The position numbers and the translations under genes are program-made. From assembly GCA_049591295.1 (NCBI GenBank), contig JBAWEQ010000126.1, positions 1-5,796 on the forward strand: DNA of 5,796 nt, written 5' to 3'. Source of the DNA: DTPS01 sp049591295 (GTDB lineage: Bacteria > Acidobacteriota > UBA4820 > DSQY01). How positions within the stretch are numbered: the first letter of the stretch is position 1; each line of letters starts with the position of its first letter. Shown here in pieces: positions 1 to 5,796 of this stretch. A model generated the notes under the pieces. It was not told the origin of the DNA. It saw nothing but the letters and a program-made list of their open reading frames with translations, and ran no database searches.

Positions 1-75
1 GACGCGCCCGGACCAGGTCCCCAGCGCCGCGCCAAAGGCGCGGCCTAGGCCCGGACGCGGGTTCGGAGCCGACAA
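1..75 (-). CDS. Possible start of a further downstream ORF (partial, weak)
   Basis: Seven bases after the dikinase stop a TTG (75-73) opens a frame that stays open for 25 codons to the window edge, encoding LSAPNPRPGLGRAFGAALGTW and four more residues. The small-residue pattern after residue 10 could begin a membrane segment. There is no ATG or GTG, no clear ribosome site, and the GC-rich hairpin lies inside the frame, so this may be chance. Nothing can be said about function. Confidence 0.15.
   Translation of the reverse strand, partial: MSAPNPRPGLGRAFGAALGTWSGRV
26..44 (-). terminator. GC-rich hairpin downstream of the dikinase gene (weak terminator candidate)
   Basis: GCCGCGCC-AAA-GGCGCGGC is a perfect eight-pair stem with a three-base loop, 37 bases past the dikinase stop codon. 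A ten-base palindrome, GGCCTAGGCC (42-51), overlaps its edge. There is no U-run after the stem on the minus strand, so intrinsic termination is doubtful. It may be an RNA 3'-end stabiliser or simple GC-rich self-complementarity. Confidence 0.3.
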
Positions 76-81
76 AATGGT

Positions 82-2634
82 TCACTTTGGACTGCCAGGA
101 TCGGGCACGGCGAAGCCGTAGTTGCCCTTGAGGAACTGCTCCACGTACCAGTGCATGGCCTCCTCGCCGGTCATGTACATGTCGAGCTGGCTGGCGCAGG
201 CCATGAGGCGGCCCAGCACGTCGAGCTTGGCTTCGGTCTCCCCGGCCGGGGCCTTTTTGAGCCAGGCGTTCACCACGTCGCCCCGCCGGTCCACCTGGAA
301 ACCGTTCTTGCTGAGGCAGGCCTCCAGGAAGCAGGCCCGAAGGTTCCGGCGCCGCCGCGTGGCGCCCCCTCCCGCGAAACGGAACGAGATGTAGTTGTGG
401 TTGGCGACCTCGGAGACGCAGGCATCCACGAGGGTGAAGTGGTAGGCGAGCCGCGAGTTGAGGTTCATGTACTCGTCCGCCACCAGCAGGTAGCTCTTCT
501 CCCCCAGGGCCCGCCTGGCGTCCCCGTGGGAGGCGAAGGAGCCGGCCAGCACGGAGGCGATCCCTCCCAGGCTGGCCGGCATGGATCGGCTCCAGGTGAC
601 CCGCGGGTGGCTGATGCCGGCCCAGATGGCCCGGAAGGGGCGCGAGGTGATCTCCGCGGGCATCACCTGGCGCCGCGTCGGATTCTCCAGCTCCAGGCCG
701 CCGCCGAGATCCAGCACGTACAGGTTGACGGGGATGGGGGCGATCAGCTTCTTGGAGGCGTGGGGGCCGCTCTCGAAGGCCGTGTCGTGGATGGAGAACA
801 TGGCCTCGATGGCCTTCTCGTGGGCGTAGCGCAGGACGTCGTGGGTGGACTTGCAGCCGCGGGGCCGGAAGTTGAAGGCCGCGGGATCGAGGAGGTTCAG
901 GGTCAGCAGCCTCCGGCTGATGGGATCGCCGCTCTTGCCGCGGTAGCGTTCGGGCACCTCCGCTTCCATCAGCTTCCGCGGCCAGAGGTTGCCGGGGTAG
1001 ATCCGGGCCTGGACGGCGTCGAGGCTCACGAGGTCGCCGGGCCGGACCTTCTCGAAGAGCCCCTTCATGCCGAAGACCGACGGCACTTTGAACTCGCGCA
1101 GGAGGGCCGCGCCGTGGCCCGCCACGTTTCCCCACTCGGCCACCAGCCCCGCAAGGCGGGGCATGACCTTGACCACCTCCGGCGTGGGCCTGTGCAGGAA
1201 AAGGACGGCCCCCTCGGGCGTCCGGCCGAGGTCCTGGAGATCCTGGACCAGGTAGGCCGGGCCGGAGCTCCGGCCGGGATAGATGGTCTGCCCGCCATCG
1301 AGGAGGGGTTCGCCCTTGGCCCGGGTCCACCCGCGGCCCGCCTCCTCCTCGGCGAGGGCGAGGGGACGCGCCTGGACGATCCAGACGCCCCCGTCCTCAT
1401 CCAGCACCCACTCCACGTCCTGGGGCGAGCCAAAGTGCTCCTCGATGAGCACGCCCCAGCGCGCCAGGACCTGGAGCTCCTCGGTGTTCAGGCTGGGGGC
1501 CGCGCCCTCCGCCGGGTCCACGGGCCGCCTCACGATCCCGCCCTGAGGGTCCGGCAGCAGGATCGCCTCCTTCTGGACGAGCCGCCGTTCCAGCACGGCG
1601 TGGGTCCGGCTCCGGGAGACCAGGTAGAGGTCGGCCGAGGTGCATCCGCTGGCCATGTCCAGCCCCAGCCCCCGGGTGGCGGTCACCCATAACTGACTGC
1701 TCCTGGGGTTCCGCGGGTCTCGCGTGTAGAGGATTCCGGCCGCCCTCGCCCTGAGAGTCGGAAGGACGAGGACCGCCATGGGGCTGTCCACCTCGGAGAG
1801 CCCGGTGGAGAGGCGGTAGGAGAGCGCCCGTTCGCTGAAGCGGCTGGCCACCACGCGCTTGTAGGCCTCCACCGGCCCGTCGGCGGGAACGTTGATCAGG
1901 CTGAGGAACTGGCCGGCGAAGGTGTGGTCGCCACCCTCCCCCACCGCGCTGGAGCGCACGGCGAGGCCCAATCCGGCGCCGGCGAGCGCCTTCGCCCGCT
2001 CCGTGATGGCGACCTCCACGGCCCGCGGCACGGGCGCGGCAAGGATCTTCTCGGTGAGCGAGCGCGAGGCCTCGCGCAGGGCGTCCAGGTCGGATGGATC
2101 GAGCTCCCGGACCGCGTCCCGGATCTCCCTCCAGAGCGGCAGCCCGCAGAACTGGCGGTAGGCCTCGGTGGTGAGGACGTAGCCGTCGGGCACGGGCAGC
2201 CCCAGGCGGTTCTTGACCTCGCCGAGGGCCGCGGCCTTGCCCCCCGCCTCCGCCTCGTGCGACGCGTTCAGTTCGTTCAGCCAGGCGGAGAGCCTCCGCG
2301 GGACGAGCTCCTGCAGGCCCGCGATATACGCCTCCACCTCCCGCCGCTGGGCGCGCACCGCGCCCGAGAGGATGGGCGAGGGCTTGCCCATCAGCCCCTC
2401 CAGCGTGGACACGATCTGCTCGGCCTTGTCGCAGATCGTTCCGACCCGGCCACCCAGCACATCCCGGCGCGGGGGCACGAACTGCAGGTCCTCCTGCAGG
2501 CCCGCCATGAGTTCCAGACACTCGTTGTTGAGCGAGAGCACGGACCGGAAGCTCTGGTACTTGCTCCGGATCTGCTCCTGTGTGGAGAGTCCCTCCCCCG
2601 CCGCTCCCCGCCTCCCAGGCCGCCACACGTTCAT
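82..2634 (-). CDS. PEP synthase/PPDK-like dikinase with atypical C-terminal domain
   Basis: 850-residue protein related to the ATP-binding and swivelling phosphohistidine parts of phosphoenolpyruvate synthase and pyruvate phosphate dikinase. Residues 18-118 form a helical N-terminal region. Residues 127-426 are the ATP-binding domain, with GGKAAALGE (131-139), LAVRSSA (224-230), GILYTRDP (300-307), DVEWV (406-410) and VQARP (420-424). Residues 450-545 match the PEP-utiliser mobile domain: G502 to G522 align without gaps with the family motif, putting H507 at the phosphohistidine position. The Thr usually two residues before that His is Ala (A505-G506-H507). From about 560 onward there is no PEP/pyruvate TIM barrel; an unrecognised ~290-residue region follows. 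Known family chemistry is ATP-driven phosphorylation of the His and transfer to an acceptor; the acceptor here is unknown, so PEP synthase activity should not be assumed. No signal peptide. The ATG at 2634 is the first start after an in-frame stop at 2649-2647; its ribosome site is weak. Sampled GC is much higher than in the upstream genes. Confidence 0.93.
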   Translation of the reverse strand: MNVWRPGRRGAAGEGLSTQEQIRSKYQSFRSVLSLNNECLELMAGLQEDLQFVPPRRDVLGGRVGTICDKAEQIVSTLEGLMGKPSPILSGAVRAQRREVEAYIAGLQELVPRRLSAWLNELNASHEAEAGGKAAALGEVKNRLGLPVPDGYVLTTEAYRQFCGLPLWREIRDAVRELDPSDLDALREASRSLTEKILAAPVPRAVEVAITERAKALAGAGLGLAVRSSAVGEGGDHTFAGQFLSLINVPADGPVEAYKRVVASRFSERALSYRLSTGLSEVDSPMAVLVLPTLRARAAGILYTRDPRNPRSSQLWVTATRGLGLDMASGCTSADLYLVSRSRTHAVLERRLVQKEAILLPDPQGGIVRRPVDPAEGAAPSLNTEELQVLARWGVLIEEHFGSPQDVEWVLDEDGGVWIVQARPLALAEEEAGRGWTRAKGEPLLDGGQTIYPGRSSGPAYLVQDLQDLGRTPEGAVLFLHRPTPEVVKVMPRLAGLVAEWGNVAGHGAALLREFKVPSVFGMKGLFEKVRPGDLVSLDAVQARIYPGNLWPRKLMEAEVPERYRGKSGDPISRRLLTLNLLDPAAFNFRPRGCKSTHDVLRYAHEKAIEAMFSIHDTAFESGPHASKKLIAPIPVNLYVLDLGGGLELENPTRRQVMPAEITSRPFRAIWAGISHPRVTWSRSMPASLGGIASVLAGSFASHGDARRALGEKSYLLVADEYMNLNSRLAYHFTLVDACVSEVANHNYISFRFAGGGATRRRRNLRACFLEACLSKNGFQVDRRGDVVNAWLKKAPAGETEAKLDVLGRLMACASQLDMYMTGEEAMHWYVEQFLKGNYGFAVPDPGSPK

Positions 2635-2661
2635 GAGGCCATCGTCTCATCCCGGCGGCGC

Positions 2662-2672
2662 CCTTGCCAAGG
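2662..2672. promoter_or_regulatory. Possible operator: interrupted palindrome upstream of the dikinase gene
   Basis: CCTTG-C-CAAGG is a perfect 5+5 inverted repeat around one base, 28 bases upstream of the dikinase ATG. Its position would suit an operator or part of the 5' leader. The arms are short and could arise by chance. No convincing -35/-10 or -24/-12 promoter is visible in the 164-base gap. Confidence 0.2.
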
Positions 2673-2710
2673 ACCCCCGCCTAGCCAAGTGAGGAGGGAC
2701 GCCCCTGATA

Positions 2711-2726
2711 CGGGGTCCGGACCCCG
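2711..2726. repeat. 16-bp perfect palindrome between transcription units
   Basis: CGGGGTCCGGACCCCG is its own reverse complement. It lies 73 bases past the stop of the FG-GAP gene and 77 bases before the start of the dikinase gene. As RNA it could form a six-pair stem with a four-base loop, but no U-run follows on the minus strand, so it is not a standard intrinsic terminator. As DNA it could bind a dimeric regulator of the dikinase gene. The sequence does not decide between these. Confidence 0.5.
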
Positions 2727-2738
2727 GCGGCAGAGGGA

Positions 2739-2770
2739 TTCACCGCGGAGGCACCGAGGACACCGCGGGG
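2739..2770. repeat. Short degenerate tandem repeat (CACCGCGG/CACCGAGG)
   Basis: CACCGCGG occurs at 2741-2748 and 2761-2768, with the variant CACCGAGG at 2752-2759, preceded by TT. Unit spacing is 11 then 9 bases. I recall similar TTCACCGCGGAGGC-type strings as dispersed intergenic repeats in several high-GC genomes, but cannot check that here. It lies between the FG-GAP gene stop and the palindrome. Confidence 0.45.
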
Positions 2771-2798
2771 GCGCTGCCTTGCGTTCTGCGCCCGTGCC

Positions 2799-4202
2799 CT
2801 ACCTCTTCGGCTTCTCCGGCGCCGCAGGGGTGGAAGGGGGCGGGGAGATTGCTTTCGCGGGCACCGTCTTCGCCTTATCGTTGGAACCAGTGTTCTTGAT
2901 GCAGACCAGGGCGGACACCGCCGCCAGTTTGCCGTTGGTCATTTTTCCTGCCAGGGGTATGGAGACAAAGTAGGTCTGGCGCGAAGGATCGCGAGAGAAG
3001 GCGTCGGTTGCCGCCTGCAAGAGATAGGGATAGACCGCCGATTGGGCCAGCCGGAGTTCGAGGTAGGGGGCTACGAAGTGGTATTCGCGCTTGCCGTCTG
3101 GGGCGGGCAAGAAGGGGTCCTCAGGCGGAGGGTTCCATTCTCCCCGGGCCGTGGGTGCCTCCTGCTTCACCGGACAGCCTTCCCACTCGAAGTTCGCCGA
3201 AGTGGTATCCGGCTGCTTCTGGTTCGGCCATTTCTTCTGGAAGGTGAGGGGCGTGCCCTGGAAGGTGAAGCTACCCGAATTCATGTCTTCCACGGTGTAC
3301 GTGCCTGCGGGGTGCGAGACGAAGATTTGCAGGGTTCCGTTCCCGCCTCCCCCCTGGAGCTCCGAGAGGGGGATCGTGCCGGGGTGGACCACGGCGAGAG
3401 CCGGAACGTTGATGGGGTACGGGGCATTGTCCGACCAGGGGATTTCCCTCCAGAGAACATAGGATGTCCCATCGTACTTGTAGATTTGTGTTGGAGTCAG
3501 GGCGACGGTGTGGTAGGAAGGGCTGTCCGGATTGAAATTCGGGTCGGGTTCGTTCTCCAGATCAGCCGAAACCACGATCTCGGCCTTCCCGTCGCCGTCC
3601 ACGTCTTCGATATTCACGGCGGTCGAGCAAAAGGCGGAGAAAAACGTGACTGCCGGATCGTCGTTGAAGAAGCCGGTGCCTGGCGTGATGCACACAAACC
3701 CGCCGTTACGCCAAGCAAAGACGAGCAGGGCCTCTCCGTCCTTGTCCAGGGGGGCGCCGTCCACGCACAGCTCCGGAATCCCGTCGCCGGTGAGGTCAGC
3801 GAGCCACCAGCGGTTGTTGTAGCCCAAGGGACCGTACCAGCGAGGAGCGTCTTGCTGGACCATCCAACTTTTCCCGTTATCGGCACTCTTGAGGAGGCGC
3901 CAGTAAAGAGCGTCGGTGGACGAACCGTCGCCCCAGCCCAGCAGCAAGTATTGGTTGGGGTCGTTTGGCATCGTGAAGTTGAGGTAGTGAATTTCCTGCC
4001 CCCATCCCGGCTTAATAGCCTGGAGAGGATTTTGAAGGTCCTCCAAGTGGTGCGCCAGAGTGTATTTGTCTATGACGGCTTGAGGCAGGTACTGTGCCGC
4101 GAGTTGCGCGGCCTGCGCCTCGGTAACCGTCTGAGCCGTCAGAACGGAGGCTGGTAACCAGAGAAGGAACGTCATCCAAAAAAGGACTTTCACGCTTTTC
4201 AT
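2799..4202 (-). CDS. Secreted Asp-box/FG-GAP (VCBS-type) repeat protein
   Basis: Probable exported protein of unknown function, 467 residues from the ATG at 4202. The N-terminus is a signal peptide: Lys-2 and Lys-5, then a hydrophobic run (about 6-20), with likely cleavage after A23 (LTA|QT). SADNGKSW (106-113) is a canonical Asp-box/BNR motif. Two calcium-binding FG-GAP/VCBS-type loops follow: D136-L-T-G-D140-G-I-P-E144 and D200-V-D-G-D204-G-K-A-E208. Together they suggest a partial beta-propeller. Residues 275-440 have no recognised domain, and the tail (about 447-467) is rich in Pro, Ala and Lys. A longer form from a GTG at 4217 is possible, but the ATG has an AGGAG six bases upstream and gives a cleaner signal peptide. 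It lies 11 bases after the transglycosylase-like gene, so the two share an operon. Such loops are structural or adhesive in other proteins; no enzyme residues are evident. Confidence 0.9.
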   Translation of the reverse strand: MKSVKVLFWMTFLLWLPASVLTAQTVTEAQAAQLAAQYLPQAVIDKYTLAHHLEDLQNPLQAIKPGWGQEIHYLNFTMPNDPNQYLLLGWGDGSSTDALYWRLLKSADNGKSWMVQQDAPRWYGPLGYNNRWWLADLTGDGIPELCVDGAPLDKDGEALLVFAWRNGGFVCITPGTGFFNDDPAVTFFSAFCSTAVNIEDVDGDGKAEIVVSADLENEPDPNFNPDSPSYHTVALTPTQIYKYDGTSYVLWREIPWSDNAPYPINVPALAVVHPGTIPLSELQGGGGNGTLQIFVSHPAGTYTVEDMNSGSFTFQGTPLTFQKKWPNQKQPDTTSANFEWEGCPVKQEAPTARGEWNPPPEDPFLPAPDGKREYHFVAPYLELRLAQSAVYPYLLQAATDAFSRDPSRQTYFVSIPLAGKMTNGKLAAVSALVCIKNTGSNDKAKTVPAKAISPPPSTPAAPEKPKR

Positions 4203-4208
4203 CGGACT

Positions 4209-4213
4209 CTCCT
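4209..4213 (-). promoter_or_regulatory. Shine-Dalgarno that fixes the start at 4202
   Basis: On the minus strand AGGAG directly follows the TGA stop (4216-4214) of the upstream gene and sits six bases before the ATG at 4202-4200. This favours that ATG over the overlapping GTG at 4217, because the site would lie inside the coding sequence of the GTG form. A ribosome terminating upstream would stop almost on the site, a typical arrangement for translational coupling. Confidence 0.75.
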
Positions 4214-5796
4214 TCACTGCGGCCTGAAGCCGTAAGCACCCTTTACGATCCCCAGGCCGTAGGTGCCACCGTTCCAGCTCTTGTTGTAGAAGCGTATGCC
4301 GTCTGCCATGGCCTGTTGGTAGGACAACAGGTCTGGAGGACTACAAATTCGGCTTGCGATGTTGTCCTGGACGAACACGCAGTCCGCATGAGTACCCAAA
4401 TCGAGGCTCACCGCCGGATCGAAAAGAGAGGCCGGATCACGTGTTTCGGGTCCAAGCTGTTGGTTCCAATGCAAATCGATGACGGCTTTGTAGTACATCA
4501 GTTGCAGGAGCCCGTAACTCGCTGCGATGGCCGATTGAGCGGGGGTGTCCGGATGGTTGCAGAACCAGGCGATAAAGCTCTGCTGGCGCCATCCACAGGC
4601 CTGGCCCCATAAGGTAGTGCCGCCGCAGTAATATTGATTAGCATAGTATGCCATCGTCACACCGGCCCAGAGGGACCAATTCATCCTGACTCCCCCGCAC
4701 GGCCCCTTGACAGTGTCCTGCCCGGGGGCATTGTAAATCTGGTGGGGATAGCTATTGGGCCGCCAGCCATCTTCCGCCTGGAAGAGATCGACAAGCTTCT
4801 CGGTGTAATCGTTGGAAGCGTCATACTGCCCGCATGTATAGGGCAGACTGGGTGGCTGAACCGAAGGGTCGAACGATGCGATAAAGTGAAACTTGTCCCT
4901 AAGCCCCATATCGGCGCTCGTGAACCCCCCGCCCGTAGGAAACTCATAGGAGTCCATCCCCTGCTCCTCCCACTGGGACGAGCTCCACTGCCAAATGCCA
5001 CCGAAGTCGGCCCCGACTCCACCTCTCGTTCCGATGTCCCAACTCAAGGGTTCGTAACGGTACGTCGCAGGGTTGTAAGTCTGGCCGCTCTCCTGCCACA
5101 CCTGCCGCTTGATGTACTGAGGAGGGATGCCGTACTTGTCGGCGTACGAGACGATCAGGCCGTCATAGGCCGTATTGACGGGGCCAGGGCCGCTAAGAAG
5201 TCCATCCGGTGCTGTAATGGAGATTGCTAGCGTGATGTGTGCCGACTGGCCGTCAGGTCCCTTGTGGTCCGGGTTGGTGGTCGTGATGGTCAGGGTGAAC
5301 TGCCCCGTATGGACGCTTTGGAATCGCAGCTGGTCGCCGGTATACGGGCTCTGTCCGCCAGTGAAAAGGACCTCGGGCTTGTTCGGATAGAGTCCACTGG
5401 AATCCGCGCTAGGCGCAGTCTCACCGCCTACCTCCCATGTCACGGTTTCGCTGGATGGGGTGGAGGATGAGGAGTCCTCCCAGAACGCTTCAAGCATTGG
5501 AGCCTGTCCAAACAGCACCGTCGCAGCCACCTGAGCCGAAGGGTCTCCTTGGAACCAGGTGAATGTTCCCGGATTCCCAGAATTGCCGCTGATGGGGTCC
5601 CCCGGTTCCGGGGTAAGTTTGATCTTCAGCGCGCCCTGCGTGGGACACTGCAAATCCACCTGCTCCCCGCGGCTCTTCTGCACCACGTCCTTGTACTGCA
5701 CGTTCGTCGGGCAGCAGGTGAAGGTGTCGTAGTAGTGGGGGTCGGTGAAGTCCTGGACCGTCACCCGCCGAATGGCATTCCGGTATGCGGTGCCGG
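4214..5796 (-). CDS. Divergent SLT/GH23 lytic transglycosylase-like protein, 5' partial
   Basis: The frame stays open to the window edge (GTAYRNAIRR precedes the GTG at 5764, which lacks a ribosome site), so the N-terminus, and probably an export signal, lie outside. Numbering from that GTG as residue 1: about 65-187 is a beta-rich Ig-like region (VTWEV at 108-112; FQSVHTGQFTLTITTTNP at 148-165). About 198-516 resembles lytic transglycosylases, which cleave peptidoglycan glycan strands: YADKYGIPPQYIKRQVWQESG (207-227) holds the probable catalytic E225; NPATYRYEP (231-239) resembles the RYEP segment of phage-type SLT enzymes; ASYGLLQLM (415-423) matches the GLMQ motif; SLFDPAVSLDLG (447-458) matches the DP..NI..G motif; and FYNKSWNGG (492-500) matches the YN.G motif. 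The E-to-GLLQ distance, about 190 residues, is far longer than usual. Ten cysteines suit an exported, disulfide-bonded protein. It is coupled to the Asp-box/FG-GAP gene. Loss of activity is possible; the fold assignment is moderately sure. Confidence 0.85.
   Translation of the reverse strand, partial: GTAYRNAIRRVTVQDFTDPHYYDTFTCCPTNVQYKDVVQKSRGEQVDLQCPTQGALKIKLTPEPGDPISGNSGNPGTFTWFQGDPSAQVAATVLFGQAPMLEAFWEDSSSSTPSSETVTWEVGGETAPSADSSGLYPNKPEVLFTGGQSPYTGDQLRFQSVHTGQFTLTITTTNPDHKGPDGQSAHITLAISITAPDGLLSGPGPVNTAYDGLIVSYADKYGIPPQYIKRQVWQESGQTYNPATYRYEPLSWDIGTRGGVGADFGGIWQWSSSQWEEQGMDSYEFPTGGGFTSADMGLRDKFHFIASFDPSVQPPSLPYTCGQYDASNDYTEKLVDLFQAEDGWRPNSYPHQIYNAPGQDTVKGPCGGVRMNWSLWAGVTMAYYANQYYCGGTTLWGQACGWRQQSFIAWFCNHPDTPAQSAIAASYGLLQLMYYKAVIDLHWNQQLGPETRDPASLFDPAVSLDLGTHADCVFVQDNIASRICSPPDLLSYQQAMADGIRFYNKSWNGGTYGLGIVKGAYGFRPQ

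Noticed and set aside
1..48. Plus-strand frame ending in TAG at 46-48 (tail ...PQRRAKGAA), a possible convergent gene
   Set aside because: Only 15 codons are visible, with no conserved feature, and the GC-rich hairpin overlaps it; it cannot be told from chance.
151..1692. 513-codon open frame on the plus strand opposite the dikinase gene
   Set aside because: Its translation is low-complexity Gly/Ala/Arg/His-rich with no domain, as expected from the complement of a GC-rich gene; the minus-strand frame carries clear conserved motifs.
1397..2650. 417-codon minus-strand frame overlapping the start of the dikinase gene
   Set aside because: Arg/Gly/Pro/Ala-rich off-frame translation of the same strand; the dikinase frame explains the region.
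2635..2798. Promoter for the dikinase gene in the gap (TTGGC-like elements considered as sigma-54 or sigma-70 boxes)
   Set aside because: No pair of boxes has acceptable sequence and spacing; in DNA this GC-rich, isolated TTGGC matches are not evidence.
3042..4157. 371-codon plus-strand frame opposite the FG-GAP gene
   Set aside because: No recognisable motif, and it is antisense to a gene with a signal peptide, an Asp box and calcium loops.
4634..5230. 198-codon plus-strand frame opposite the transglycosylase-like gene
   Set aside because: No motif or ribosome site; it is a shadow of the minus-strand gene.

Overview
The window is GC-rich bacterial DNA with three substantial genes, all read right to left on the minus strand, and little non-coding sequence. 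The taxon cannot be fixed. High GC, an unusual PEP-synthase-like enzyme, and a short intergenic ACCGCGG/ACCGAGG repeat suggest Acidobacteriota or a deltaproteobacterial-type lineage (Desulfobacterota, Myxococcota). This is inference from memory of similar sequences.

In transcription order: (1) 5796-4214 is the 3' part of a gene for a large, probably exported protein. It has an Ig-like beta domain followed by a divergent SLT/GH23-type lytic transglycosylase domain with an unusually large insertion. Its reading frame runs off the right edge, so its true start is not here. (2) 4202-2799 is a secreted protein with a signal peptide, an Asp-box (BNR) motif and two FG-GAP/VCBS-type calcium loops. 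Its Shine-Dalgarno sequence overlaps the stop codon of gene 1, so the two are co-transcribed and probably translationally coupled. (3) After a 164-bp gap holding a 16-bp palindrome and a short degenerate tandem repeat comes 2634-82, an 850-residue protein. It has the ATP-binding and phosphohistidine domains of PEP synthase/pyruvate phosphate dikinase, but an uncharacterised C-terminal region replaces the PEP/pyruvate TIM barrel. The last 81 bases (81-1) hold a GC-rich hairpin and possibly the start of another ORF.

The exported pair (genes 1 and 2) plausibly acts together at the cell envelope: a muralytic or muralytic-derived enzyme with a propeller-like partner. The dikinase-like enzyme is cytoplasmic by composition (no signal peptide) and seems to be a separate transcription unit. 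Base composition changes sharply: sampled lines of the dikinase gene are about 70-80% GC, and sampled lines of the two exported-protein genes about 52-58%. That suggests different histories. I see no RNA gene, CRISPR array, insertion sequence or transposase. The strongest candidates for undescribed biology are the dikinase with an unknown acceptor domain and the transglycosylase-like protein with its insertion.
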